Shown piece after piece: positions 22,731 through 30,878 of a stretch of DNA of 30,893 nucleotides. Positions within the stretch are counted from its first letter, which is position 1, and every line of letters begins with the position of its first letter. The notes beneath the pieces are model-generated. The model had not been told where the DNA came from, made no database searches, and worked only from the letters and a program-made list of their open reading frames with translations. This DNA is from CAYPZL01 sp964415045 (GTDB lineage: Bacteria > Planctomycetota > Phycisphaerae > Sedimentisphaerales > Anaerobacaceae): the NCBI GenBank assembly GCA_964415045.1, contig CAYPZL010000052.1, forward strand, positions 1 through 30,893, read 5' to 3'. The position numbers were made by a program, and so were the translations under genes.

Positions 22731-23858
22731 CTACGGTCCATCGTGTTCTCCGTCACGCGGTTCGATCTTCCGGCGCATGGCGCGGATGCGGTCGTACTGG
22801 TAATGGTACCGGCCGTCTGCCTTTTTGTAGCCGATCTGGGTGGAATAGAACAGATAGAGCCATTTTCCACCGTTGATTTCAGTGACCAGGGCCTGCGGGA
22901 CGTGACAGGCGTCGGCGTCCTCGTCGGGTTCGATGAAGTCGAGCCGCCGCCAGGTGAGGCCGTCGGTTGAGACGGCTTCGCGGAGCTGCCGGCTCTTCCA
23001 GCCCGACTCGCCTGGCTTGATCGGGTAGCCGGGCGGATCGGCGAAGCAGTGATAGGTATCGCCCACCTTGACAACCTCGGGGTTGGGCCAGTTCTTCAGC
23101 AGCGGGGCCCCCAGGTCGTGTACGAACGCAAAGCCGCCCGCTCGCGCGAAATCGCTGCGATTCTCGGCGCAGCCCATGCAGACGCCCTTGCCCGGGACCC
23201 AGTAGTCGAACCACAGCTTCCACCTGCCGTCCTCCCGGCGCAGGCAGGGGCGATGAAAGTCGCCGATTCGCCCGGGCTCGGGTTTGGGTCTGGCGGTATC
23301 GGCCGCGCGGATCAGCAGCGGCGCGGCGGTCTTTCGCCAGTGGATGCCGTCGTCGGAGGTTGCGCCCATGACACACTGGATCATTGTAGCCGGGTAGCCG
23401 GCGGTTTTTTCGAAGTGTTTTGACGTCGCGCTGTAGGCCATGTAGAACGTGCCGTCTTCGAGAACGACCGACGGATCGCCCACGTGCCACGCCTCGTACC
23501 AGCGCCGGCTCGCGTGCAGAACGGGCGTCCACTTCGAGGGATCCATCGTGGCGTCCCATGTGTCGCCCCGGCTGTAGACCTCCCAGTGTCGCAGGTCCTT
23601 CGAGCGGGCGTGAAAGATGGCGTCGCAGCCGGGCACGCCCGGATTCGTGTGGCCGGCGGCCCAGCCGAAGAACCACATCCGGTAACGGTATTCGCCGGGC
23701 GCCTCCACCACGCAGGGCCCGTACATGTTGTCGAAGTTCGTCAGCAGAGGCCGGTTGTTGCGCTGCCAGTCTTCGCCGCGTGCGTGTTGCGCGGCGCAGC
23801 CGCAGCCGGCGCTCAGGATCGCGAGAATCAGTGCAAGCCTTCTGGCAAGTCGGTTCAT
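22731..23858 (-). CDS. Lipoprotein with glycosidase-like beta-propeller
   Basis: This 375-residue protein has a lipoprotein signal (LALILAILSAGC, lipid-bearing Cys19). The rest carries repeated blades reminiscent of the five-bladed propeller of GH43/GH32/GH130-type enzymes: YRMWFFGWAAG, HARSKDLRHWEVYS, GDPSVVLEDGTFYMAYSA, GATSDDGIHWRK, RREDGRWKLWFDYW, VSTDGLTWRR, KWLYLFYST. Acidic residues inside the blades (GDPSVVLEDG) are candidate catalytic positions but I cannot assign them. It may cleave or bind a glycan at the envelope. The ATG at 23858 gives the signal peptide; the frame stays open to 23966 but overlaps the HAD gene stop. Confidence 0.75.
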   Translation of the reverse strand: MNRLARRLALILAILSAGCGCAAQHARGEDWQRNNRPLLTNFDNMYGPCVVEAPGEYRYRMWFFGWAAGHTNPGVPGCDAIFHARSKDLRHWEVYSRGDTWDATMDPSKWTPVLHASRRWYEAWHVGDPSVVLEDGTFYMAYSATSKHFEKTAGYPATMIQCVMGATSDDGIHWRKTAAPLLIRAADTARPKPEPGRIGDFHRPCLRREDGRWKLWFDYWVPGKGVCMGCAENRSDFARAGGFAFVHDLGAPLLKNWPNPEVVKVGDTYHCFADPPGYPIKPGESGWKSRQLREAVSTDGLTWRRLDFIEPDEDADACHVPQALVTEINGGKWLYLFYSTQIGYKKADGRYHYQYDRIRAMRRKIEPRDGEHDGP

Positions 23859-23922
23859 CACATCGCCTTTCAAACGCTGTCGAGAAAGCCGGGCGCCCAT
23901 TCTGTATTGTTCCAGGGCTTGC

Positions 23923-24729
23923 CTACGTGAAGACGGCGTCTTCGCCGAAGGCCCGCCGGAATTCATGCAGGTTCGACACTTCGAGGTCGGGAACGACGTC
24001 GTCGCGACGGGCGTCGCCGGCGCGGTTGAGCCAGACGGCCTTCATGCCGAGACCTTGCGGGCCGGCCACATCGGACGTCAGACTGTTGCCGATCATCACG
24101 GTCTGATGCAGCGTGGCCTTCAGTCGCGACAGCATGATCTCGTAGATGCGCGGGTTCGGCTTGCCCACGCCGACGTCGCCCGAGATGACGATATCGTCGA
24201 AATAGCGCGCGATGCCGGCTCCTTCGATCTTCTCCCGCTGCAAATCCGGCGCGCCGTTGGTGAGCAATCCCAGCCGGAGCGAGCGCCCGAAGTACTCGAG
24301 CGTCGCCCGGACGTCGTCGTAAACGATGTGGAGTTCGCGCCGGTGCGCGGGAAACGTCTCGGCCAGCTCCGCGGCGAATGCCTCGTCATCGACCCCGTGT
24401 TCGCGCAGGGCGCCGAGCCACGAGTCCCGTCGGTAGCGGGGGGACCAGTCGCGGAGGATCTGCAAGTTCTCATCCCGGCCGTGGAATCGAGCCCACAGGC
24501 CTTCCCAAGAGCTGATCCCGATCTCCACGCAGTAGTCCCGCGCCGGGGCGTTGTGCCAGATGCTCCGGCAGATTCGCCGCAGCGTTGCGTGCAGGGCCTC
24601 CGGATCGATCCCGTGCCGCTGACGGGCCAATTGGCACGTTCGCAGGAACGCCGCCTCCGCGGAGGCTTTCTCGACGACGAGCGTATCATCCAGATCGAAG
24701 ATCAGGGCTTTCGGGTTCCCGGGGCACAT
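23923..24729 (-). CDS. HAD-superfamily phosphohydrolase (YjjG/HAD-IA type)
   Basis: This is a 268-residue cytoplasmic phosphatase. Motif I is FDLDDTLV with nucleophile D12 and acid/base D14, motif II is LLTNGAP, motif III is the lysine in GVGKPNPRIYE, and motif IV is MIGNSLTSDVAGPQGLG. The helical cap between motifs I and II is about 110 residues, consistent with subclass IA. The substrate is a small phosphorylated metabolite, not identifiable here; YjjG (nucleotidase) and NANP-like enzymes are the nearest types. GGAG stands seven bases before the ATG. The propeller lipoprotein starts 64 bases after its stop. Confidence 0.9.
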   Translation of the reverse strand: MCPGNPKALIFDLDDTLVVEKASAEAAFLRTCQLARQRHGIDPEALHATLRRICRSIWHNAPARDYCVEIGISSWEGLWARFHGRDENLQILRDWSPRYRRDSWLGALREHGVDDEAFAAELAETFPAHRRELHIVYDDVRATLEYFGRSLRLGLLTNGAPDLQREKIEGAGIARYFDDIVISGDVGVGKPNPRIYEIMLSRLKATLHQTVMIGNSLTSDVAGPQGLGMKAVWLNRAGDARRDDVVPDLEVSNLHEFRRAFGEDAVFT

Positions 24730-24771
24730 AGCGTCTCCAGCGGTAGGGCAGTCACAATCGGGGGCGGCCTC

Positions 24772-25344
24772 TCATGTCGTTTCCGGCGGAGTCTTCGTCA
24801 TGAGGACGACCCGGCTCAGGCGGATTTGCGGATGGCCGGTGACGGCGAAGCCGTGCTCGATTGCCACGGCCACCGTCCGCTCCAAGTCGATTTCGCAGAC
24901 GTGGGCGGCCGGCTCGGCCAGCAGCAGGCGGGCCCCCGGTTTGAGCAGATGGGACAGCTCGCGAAAATACGGGGCCCGGTCCGTGATTTCGTGCATCACG
25001 GCGAAGGCCAGGGCAAAATCGAAGCTGCCTTCGCGGCCCTCGATGCCGATGGTGTCGTCACCGCACAAGTGCGTTTCGATGCGATCGGCCAGGCCCGCCC
25101 GGGCGGCGCGATTCTTCAGAACCTCGAGCATACGCTCCTGTACGTCAACGCAGACGACCTTGCCTTCCGGCTCGACCATCTCGGCCATCGGCAGACTGAA
25201 AAAGCCCATCGCACAGCCGAGGTCGAGAACGGTCATGTTTCGCTCGACGTAGGGCGAGAGGATCCGGGCCGGATTGTGTAACAGCTTCCTGAGCCCGCCG
25301 GCCAGAAAATACCCCACCCACACGGGACAACGATGTTGTGCCAT
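24772..25344 (-). CDS. Class I SAM-dependent methyltransferase
   Basis: This is a 190-residue cytoplasmic methyltransferase. The SAM-binding loop is VLDLGCAMGFFSLP at 39-52, the acidic end of strand 2 is VVCVDVQERML, and strand 4 FDFALAFAVMHEI is followed by FRELSHLLKPGARLLLAEP. It belongs to the Methyltransf_11/25 type (ArsM/UbiE-like) with a short N-terminus; the acceptor is unknown. GAGAG lies nine bases before the ATG. It lies 42 bases upstream of the HAD gene. Confidence 0.88.
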   Translation of the reverse strand: MAQHRCPVWVGYFLAGGLRKLLHNPARILSPYVERNMTVLDLGCAMGFFSLPMAEMVEPEGKVVCVDVQERMLEVLKNRAARAGLADRIETHLCGDDTIGIEGREGSFDFALAFAVMHEITDRAPYFRELSHLLKPGARLLLAEPAAHVCEIDLERTVAVAIEHGFAVTGHPQIRLSRVVLMTKTPPETT

Positions 25345-25477
25345 ATCGTAAAGCTCTCTTGTACCTGAGGATACATATTGGCGCGCCTGGCGATCGGCAA
25401 CATGCCGGCGGTGCCGGGGCGATGATACACGCCCCCCGGATCGTTGGCAATGCTGGGCTCTGCGAAGTCGAATGGAT

Positions 25478-25561
25478 TGCCGGAGGAGGGACTCGAACCC
25501 TCACCCTGTTGCCAGGACGGGATTTTGAATCCCGCGCGTCTGCCAATTCCGCCACTCCGGC
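25478..25561 (-). tRNA. tRNA-Leu (anticodon CAA)
   Basis: Read on the minus strand, this is an 84-base class II tRNA. The acceptor stem is GCCGGAG with CTCCGGC and the discriminator is A. The D arm is followed by the anticodon stem CGGGA/TCCCG with loop TTCAAAA, giving anticodon CAA. The long variable arm is CCTG-GCAA-CAGG, and the T arm has GGTTCGAGTCC. CCA is not encoded. It reads leucine UUG codons. Confidence 0.95.
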
Positions 25562-25578
25562 GACGAAATGGAAATGTG

Positions 25579-25607
25579 ATTATGCCCGATGGCCGGGCCG
25601 GTGTCAA
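25579..25607 (-). promoter_or_regulatory. Sigma-70 promoter of tRNA-Leu
   Basis: On the minus strand a perfect TTGACA (25602-25607), 17-base spacer and CATAAT (25579-25584) end 17 bases before the tRNA, placing the start about 10 bases upstream of its first base. Confidence 0.8.
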
Positions 25608-25764
25608 TCGCTAATCCCCTGTAACACGCAACGCAGAGCAAAAAATCGCCCCTGGGGCGCAACATCGGGCAACTGACCGTCTTGGAAGTCGTTTCCACGC
25701 TCGTCTCGCCGGGTGGCAGCGCCAAGCGCAGCTTGACGATGGCGTCACCGGTTGCGGCTGCCGG

Positions 25765-26322
25765 TCACGAGATAATGGTGTCCGCCGGCGTGGCGAAGAT
25801 CTTCTCGCCGAGATGATGGAGCGTTTTGCCCGCCTCGGTCTCGACGAGGAGCCGGCCGTCGAAGGCCCCGTCGGCCACGACGGCGTGGAGGACCCGGGCC
25901 AGGATGGCGTCGGCGCGGGGGCCGCCCATCGTGTTCTCCGCCTTGCATTCGAGGAATCCGATGCAGCCCTGCGGCACCAGCGCATCCACGTTCGCGCCGG
26001 CGAAGGCCTCGACAGCGAATTTCTCGAATTTGTTCACGTCCCGTCCCGAAACGCTGCCCGCCGCCATGACCAGTTCGCTCTGCGAGCGATGCGGCACCAC
26101 GGCGATGAACTCGCCCGTGCGGTCGATGTTCTCCCAGGTCCGGTGGCCCCGGCCGACCATGACCAGCAGCATGGGAGGGTCCTTGCTGGCCGGACAGTTC
26201 CAAGCCACCGGCGCCACGTCGTACGTCCCGTCGGCGTTCCGCGTCGACACCAGCACTACCGGCCCATGATTGATCAGCCGATGCGATTGATCCAAGCCTA
26301 TCTCAACATAACTGTCCTGCAT
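25765..26322 (-). CDS. Flavin reductase-like FMN-binding split-barrel protein
   Basis: This 185-residue protein of the flavin reductase/DIM6-NTAB family binds FMN in a split barrel. Typical blocks are NHGPVVLVSTRNADGTYDVAPVAWNCPAS at about 18-46, PPMLLVMVGRGHRTWENIDRTGEFIAVVP and LVPQGCIGFLECK. It probably uses NAD(P)H or acts as an FMN-dependent oxidoreductase on an unknown substrate. AAGGAG lies before the ATG at 26322; the open frame upstream lacks such a site. It is cytoplasmic and monocistronic, with no partner monooxygenase nearby. Confidence 0.85.
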   Translation of the reverse strand: MQDSYVEIGLDQSHRLINHGPVVLVSTRNADGTYDVAPVAWNCPASKDPPMLLVMVGRGHRTWENIDRTGEFIAVVPHRSQSELVMAAGSVSGRDVNKFEKFAVEAFAGANVDALVPQGCIGFLECKAENTMGGPRADAILARVLHAVVADGAFDGRLLVETEAGKTLHHLGEKIFATPADTIIS

Positions 26323-26653
26323 TTGCCTGTCTCCTTGCCCTGGACACAAGAGTCGCGTTTGCCGGCAGAATAATTCATGATCCGCCCCCGCACAAGAGGT
26401 CTCATGCGCTACGCGCCTCAGCGGCCGGGAAGGAACCCAAGCGGTAAGGTGGGTTCTCAACCCACGCGGGCTGTGCGTTCCGTAGGGGCAGGCCCCCGTG
26501 CCTGCCCTTCGCGTCGAAGGCTATCGGGTACCGCACGCGGACAACGAGGGCAACCACACGGGGGTTGTCCCTACGACCGCGCCCGGCCGACCCACATCGG
26601 CCTTACCTGAAGGCCGCACATATACGCAGGGTCGATGGGGCCGTCTTTTTTTG
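26323..26653. other. Intergenic region with a hairpin cluster
   Basis: About 330 bases separate the flavin-reductase start from the promoter at 26654. They hold the hairpin cluster at 26449-26571 and nothing else I can support. Confidence 0.5.
26449..26571. repeat. Cluster of three dispersed hairpin repeats
   Basis: Hairpin 1 pairs GTGGGTT with AACCCAC (26449-26465). Hairpin 2 pairs GGGCAGGC with GCCTGCCC (26486-26507). Hairpin 3 pairs GGGCAACC with GGTTGTCCC (26548-26571, one bulge). All have the short purine/pyrimidine-biased style of intergenic repeats common in large environmental genomes. Confidence 0.65.
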
Positions 26654-26682
26654 TTGACTCCCGCCTGGGTTTTGGCCATAAT
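26654..26682 (+). promoter_or_regulatory. Sigma-70 promoter for the 26801 gene
   Basis: TTGACT (26654-26659), a 17-base spacer and CATAAT (26677-26682) match the housekeeping consensus at 10 of 12 positions. The leader would be about 110 bases. Confidence 0.7.
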
Positions 26683-26800
26683 GTAAATAATCAAGGCGAA
26701 AAATGCGGATGATGCGGTATTCCAGGAACAATGATGGGCACAGGTACAAGCACGCCGATTGCGTGAGGCTGCCGCGCCCGAAGTGTGGGAGGAACGAGCC

Positions 26801-27670
26801 ATGAGACTTCTGACGTTCTTGATTCTTCTTGTCGGGCCTTCCCTGGCCTGCGCCACGGAATTGACCGGACGCGAGCTGGCGCTGCTGCGGGTCATCCTCA
26901 AGCGGGACATGCAGGCGGATGTGAGAACGGCCGTCGCGGAGCCGAACTACGTGGACGCCAATGACGTGGCGCCGCTGGAGACGGCGCTGGGCAGGTGTCC
27001 CAGTATCGAGGATTTGAACGACGTCATGACGGACGCGGCCAATCCTCCCTTCAGGAGATTCAACGCCTCTCGCGCCCTGGCCTATCTGGGGGACAGGAGG
27101 TGTATGAAGATGCTCTCGGACATCGCCGGCGGCGACCTCGTGCTGTCCGCCAGTGCCTTCGAACAGAGCAAGGCCGCCCTTTGCCTGTTGTACCTCGGCT
27201 ACGACTTTCCCGCGCACTTCCTGTTCACGCGGCTGCTCAATCCCTTGTATCCCGAGCTCAACCTGCTCCTGGATCCCCCGGCCGATTTGAATCCTCCGAA
27301 TCCTCTGTACTCTGTACGCTACGACGCTCCGGACCCACCCTACGCGAAGGAACAGATCGAGGCGGCCGTGCTGGCACGGCTGGGGCCGTACGAATTGGAG
27401 ATCAGGGGGCCTCTCACCACCCTCGACGTGGAATACAGAGAGCTCCAGCGAGATATGGAGCATCTCGCTGCGTACAAACCGGTCTCGCCCTGGATCTCAG
27501 TAGAGTGCTGGGACGAATGGCAGAGTTTCAAAGCACAAATGCGAGAGGGTGACCTTCTCTACTATTTCATCACGGACGAGATAAGCTGGTCGTTGCTCGG
27601 CGGTTGTGAAGGATACGTCCTGATCCGCGAGGGTCAGGTCGCGCACCTGCTCGTCACCGCGCTGAACTAA
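26801..27670 (+). CDS. Secreted protein of unknown function with HEAT-like stretch
   Basis: This 289-residue protein has a Sec signal peptide (MRLLTFLILLVGPSLACA, cut near residue 18). The segment RRFNASRALAYLGDRRCMKMLSDI followed by SKAALCLLYLGYDFPAHFLF resembles two HEAT-type helical pairs at about 75-135. The C-terminal block DEWQSFKAQMREGDLLYYFITDEISW and GYVLIREGQVAHLLV forms a compact conserved-looking domain, perhaps SH3-like. GGAGG stands eight bases before the ATG and a good promoter lies upstream. I do not recognise a named family. Confidence 0.78.
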   Translation: MRLLTFLILLVGPSLACATELTGRELALLRVILKRDMQADVRTAVAEPNYVDANDVAPLETALGRCPSIEDLNDVMTDAANPPFRRFNASRALAYLGDRRCMKMLSDIAGGDLVLSASAFEQSKAALCLLYLGYDFPAHFLFTRLLNPLYPELNLLLDPPADLNPPNPLYSVRYDAPDPPYAKEQIEAAVLARLGPYELEIRGPLTTLDVEYRELQRDMEHLAAYKPVSPWISVECWDEWQSFKAQMREGDLLYYFITDEISWSLLGGCEGYVLIREGQVAHLLVTALN

Positions 27671-27757
27671 GTTCCTCGCGGAACAGGGAGCGTGTGGCTT
27701 TCAGTTATCAAGCCTCGTGTGTGGGCGAGCGTCGGCTGTTTTGCGAGAGGGAAGAAA

Positions 27758-28627
27758 ATGAAACGCATGAGAGAGCGATTTGGATTTGTGCGGGCCGTGG
27801 TTGTTGTGCTTGGCGTTACGCTGCTGGCGGGCGAATCGGCGCTGGCGGGCCGCCTGGTGGCCTGGGGACAGAACATCGAAGGGCAGTGCGACGTGCCTTC
27901 CGGGACCGACTTTGTGGCGATTTCGGCGCAGTGGAAGCACAGTCTTGCCCTGCGTGCCGACGGCTCCATCGCCGCCTGGGGACAGAACAACTGGGACCAG
28001 GCGGAGCCGCCGGCGGGCACGGATTTCGTGGCGGTCGCGGCCGGCGGCTTCTCCTTTTTCGTCCACGCGGTGGCCCTGCGCGGCGATGGGTCCCTGGCGG
28101 CCTGGGGCGACAACAGCTACGAGCAGTGCGATGTGCCTTCCAACTCGACTTTCACGGCCGTCGCAGTCGGCGCCCAGCACACCGTGGCGCTGCGGGCCGA
28201 CGGCTCTCTGGTGGCCTGGGGTCGCAACGGGTTCGGTCAGTGCGATGTGCCGACGGGCAACAACTTCGTCGACGTCGCCGCCGGCTCGTCTCACTGCCTT
28301 GCCCTGATGAAGAACCCCGAGATGGGACCTCCGCTGGCCGACGCCGGCCCGGACGTTGTCGCCGGCGCCAACGAAGAGATCGTTCTGGACGCCGGCAACT
28401 CCGCCGACAGGGACGGTTACATCCTTCTCTACACCTGGAAACGACTGCCCGACGACGTCGTTATCTACTCGGGCACCGAGCCGACGTGCACGACGCGCGC
28501 CCTGGGCCGTGCCGAGGAAATCATCGAGCTGACCGTGACCGACAACGATTCGCTCACGTCCTCGGACATGCTGACTATCTTCAACCGAATGCTCCAGGAC
28601 CTGCGCGACCAGATCGACGGGTTGTAA
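27758..28627 (+). CDS. Secreted RCC1-repeat protein with PKD-like domain
   Basis: This is a 289-residue exported protein. After the signal peptide (VRAVVVVLGVTLLAGESALA, about 12-31) come about four RCC1-type blades, each with a (V/A)AWG.N...Q(C/A)(D/E) opening and an H..ALR.DGS ending, at about 34-190. That is fewer than the seven of a closed propeller, so it may be part of a larger assembly or truncated. A PKD/Ig-like domain follows (PPLADAGPDVVAGANEEIVL through ELTVTDNDSLT, about 192-275) and a short helix ends the protein. A role in surface binding is inference. GAGAGGG precedes the ATG, 87 bases after the preceding gene. Confidence 0.82.
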   Translation: MKRMRERFGFVRAVVVVLGVTLLAGESALAGRLVAWGQNIEGQCDVPSGTDFVAISAQWKHSLALRADGSIAAWGQNNWDQAEPPAGTDFVAVAAGGFSFFVHAVALRGDGSLAAWGDNSYEQCDVPSNSTFTAVAVGAQHTVALRADGSLVAWGRNGFGQCDVPTGNNFVDVAAGSSHCLALMKNPEMGPPLADAGPDVVAGANEEIVLDAGNSADRDGYILLYTWKRLPDDVVIYSGTEPTCTTRALGRAEEIIELTVTDNDSLTSSDMLTIFNRMLQDLRDQIDGL

Positions 28628-28781
28628 TTCGGCAGACGTGACTCGGGTGACCTCTACCGGTGTGCCTCTGAAAAAACCGGCAGCTTCATTGCTTCCGGCG
28701 TAGCCCACGGCCTGATGCTCCTGTCAAAATATATGTTTTCCTGTTGCGTTGTGCGAGTGCGATTGCCGCTTCGCGAGCGTC

Positions 28782-29501
28782 TTAGTCCCACTCGCAAACG
28801 TAGACGCCGGGTCGGATAGGGCGCCGCAATTCGTTACGGTCTTCGCGCACCTCGATCGTACCGGTTTCGCGTGTGTGCATTGTGGGCGGCCCGATGATCA
28901 GTCCGTACGTCTCGCCGAAGCCGCACGGCCACCAGAGCTTGACGCTCATTTCGCCCTCGGCCTCACCATCACTGAAGGACAGGGCTGATGGACGAAGTGC
29001 CGTCAGGCAGGGCGGCAAGTCCTCCGGCGCGTCTGTATATGGCTCAAGGTGGAAGGTTTGGCCCGCGAATCGGTGGCCGTCGCTGGCCAGCCATTCCTGG
29101 ATGGCGTCGATGTCCGCTTCACGCGTGACCCACTGCTCGAAACCTTTGAGGAAAACATCGGCCAGGGGCGTGGTCAGAGCAAAACTGCCGAAAAGAACGG
29201 TCGGCGGGAACAGCAGAAACACCAGTCGCACAAGCCAGTGTCCCAACGTTGGCGGCGAGGGGAACAGTCGAGCCAAATAACAAATGAACGCAATGAAGGT
29301 CGCCAGGAGCATCGGCACCAGAAACGGGAAGAACAAGATCATGCCCTGGTTGGGCTCGTTGCTTGCACCGCCCAGGTATTCGGCTCGATATGTCAGGTAC
29401 GACCCGCCGCAAACCAACAGAATCACGGCGCCGGCCAGCATGATGTCAACAGTGTACGATCTGCTCCGCTGCTTCAAAGCCTCGTTGGTCGATGGGCACA
29501 T
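28782..29501 (-). CDS. Membrane protein of unknown function
   Basis: This 239-residue protein has three predicted membrane helices at about 19-38, 53-76 and 88-112. A soluble domain follows (about 115-239), rich in W and acidic residues and ending GVYVCEWD, which should lie on the outer face of the membrane. No known motif is seen. GGAGAG stands before the ATG at 29501. It is monocistronic, convergent with the RCC1 gene; the 154-base gap between them has no clear terminator. Confidence 0.72.
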   Translation of the reverse strand: MCPSTNEALKQRSRSYTVDIMLAGAVILLVCGGSYLTYRAEYLGGASNEPNQGMILFFPFLVPMLLATFIAFICYLARLFPSPPTLGHWLVRLVFLLFPPTVLFGSFALTTPLADVFLKGFEQWVTREADIDAIQEWLASDGHRFAGQTFHLEPYTDAPEDLPPCLTALRPSALSFSDGEAEGEMSVKLWWPCGFGETYGLIIGPPTMHTRETGTIEVREDRNELRRPIRPGVYVCEWD

Positions 29502-29558
29502 GTGCTCTCTCCCATTTCCGCTTTTTGTGTGTCTTGCCTTTTGGGTACACCTCTCGCG

Positions 29559-30659
29559 TCAGTAGTCGAGAAAGACGATGTCCTCCGGGATGGCGACGAC
29601 GTCGCGGTGTTCGGGTCCGAGGAGTTTTTTGATTTCGGTGCTGTGCTTGCCGGCCAGGGTTTCCAACTGGGTGCTGGCGATGCTGGCGACGGCCTTGGCG
29701 ACGTCGTTGATCATGACGACGTCGCCGGCGTCGAAGGCGCCCTCGACGGCGGTAACGCCGGAAGGCAGCAGGCTCTTGCGGTTGCGCAGGGCGTCGACGG
29801 CGCCGTCGTCGACGTAAATCGTGCCGGCCGGCTTGCTGTTGAGGATCCAGCGGGCCCGGTTGCCGAGCTTGCGTTTGGGCATGAAGATCGTGCCGATCTC
29901 CTCGCCGGCCATGATCCGGCCGATGACGTTGCGGGCCCGGCCGTTGGCCAGGACCAGGCGGCAGCCCGCGCTGGCGGCGATTTGGGCCGCTTCGATCTTG
30001 GTCTTCATGCCGCCGGTGGCGTGGCGGCTGCCGGCGCCGCCGGCGTTGCGCACGATCTCGTCGGTGATCTCGAAGACGGCCGGGATCGGCCTGGCGTCGG
30101 GGAACTTGCCCGGGTCCTTGTCGTACAGCGCGTCGATGTCGGTCAGCATGATCAGCAGATCGGCGTCGATCTTGCTGGCGACCAGGGCGCTGAGCCGGTC
30201 GTTGTCGCCGAAGGCGGTGCCGATCTCGGCGGTGCTGACGCTGTCGTTTTCGTTGAGGATGGGCACGACCCCGAGCTCCAGCAGCGTCTCGACGGCGTTG
30301 CGCAGGTTGAGGTAGGTCTTGCGGTTGTTCAGGACCTCGGCGGTGAGCAGGACCTGGGCGACGCGGACGCCGTGGCGCAGGAAGGATTTGCGGTATTCCT
30401 GCATTAGAAGGGGCTGGCCGATGGCCGCACAGGCCTGCCGCATCTTCATCCCCTTGACCTTGCCGGCCGATTCGAGCTGGCCGGCGCCCATGCCGATGGC
30501 GCCGGAGCTGACGATGAGGACCTGCCTGCCGGTCAGAAGCAGGCCCTTGACCTGCCCGGCGACTCGCCGCACGTACGCCGCGTCGATCCCCGCGTCCTTG
30601 GTCAGTGTCGCCGTGCCGATCTTGATAACGATCCGTCTTACATTGTCAAACTTGCGCAT
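29559..30659 (-). CDS. proB: Glutamate 5-kinase
   Basis: This 366-residue cytoplasmic enzyme catalyses the first step of proline synthesis, ATP + L-glutamate to glutamyl 5-phosphate. The amino-acid kinase domain (about 1-260) shows RRIVIKIGTATLT, VLIVSSGAIGMGAGQL, NENDSVSTAEIG..FGDNDRLSALVA and SRHATGGMKTKIEAA. The C-terminal PUA domain (about 275-355) is present, as in E. coli ProB. The ATG at 30659 begins close to the first strand; the TTG five codons upstream is weaker. The partner proA is not in the window. Feedback inhibition by proline is expected from the family. Confidence 0.95.
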   Translation of the reverse strand: MRKFDNVRRIVIKIGTATLTKDAGIDAAYVRRVAGQVKGLLLTGRQVLIVSSGAIGMGAGQLESAGKVKGMKMRQACAAIGQPLLMQEYRKSFLRHGVRVAQVLLTAEVLNNRKTYLNLRNAVETLLELGVVPILNENDSVSTAEIGTAFGDNDRLSALVASKIDADLLIMLTDIDALYDKDPGKFPDARPIPAVFEITDEIVRNAGGAGSRHATGGMKTKIEAAQIAASAGCRLVLANGRARNVIGRIMAGEEIGTIFMPKRKLGNRARWILNSKPAGTIYVDDGAVDALRNRKSLLPSGVTAVEGAFDAGDVVMINDVAKAVASIASTQLETLAGKHSTEIKKLLGPEHRDVVAIPEDIVFLDY

Positions 30660-30697
30660 AGCCGTCCATCGCAATCTGTTGTGTCCCTGTCGCCCGT

Positions 30698-30727
30698 ATC
30701 ATAAGCCCCGCCGCCGGATCGGTTCAA
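30698..30727 (-). promoter_or_regulatory. proB: Sigma-70 promoter candidate for proB
   Basis: On the minus strand TTGAAC (30722-30727), an 18-base spacer and TATGAT (30698-30703) lie 39 bases before the start codon. Confidence 0.45.
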
Positions 30728-30797
30728 GGCCAAAAGATCGCCCCCGGGACCGCCGCACCCCGGGCGAATTGGGTTCGTTTGGCGCGCCCGGCCTGGT

Positions 30798-30836
30798 TTT
30801 TCACCACAGAGACGCAGAGGTCGCAGAGCATAAGAC
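30798..30836. repeat. CACAGAG-type intergenic repeat
   Basis: TTTTCACCACAGAGACGCAG continues as AGGTCGCAGAGCATAAG. Stretches of this CACAGAG/CGCAGAG style are very common between genes in environmental bacterial genomes (from memory, not searched here). It is A/G biased, not palindromic and not coding. Confidence 0.55.
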
Positions 30837-30849
30837 CCAACTCCTTGTT

Positions 30850-30878
30850 ACTCAAGTTGACTGACTTTTTCGATTGGT
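30850..30878. mobile_element. Putative insertion-sequence end (right edge), terminal inverted repeat
   Basis: ACTCAAGTTGACTGA (30850-30864), a T-run and ATTGGT (30873-30878) repeat, inverted, the sequence at 20-47. The inner sequence 30879-30893 does not match 1-19, consistent with the opposite end of the same element. Confidence 0.45.

Noticed and set aside
23725..25281. 518-codon plus-strand frame over the HAD and methyltransferase genes
   Set aside because: It spans three minus-strand genes with intact motifs and is only an open complement frame.
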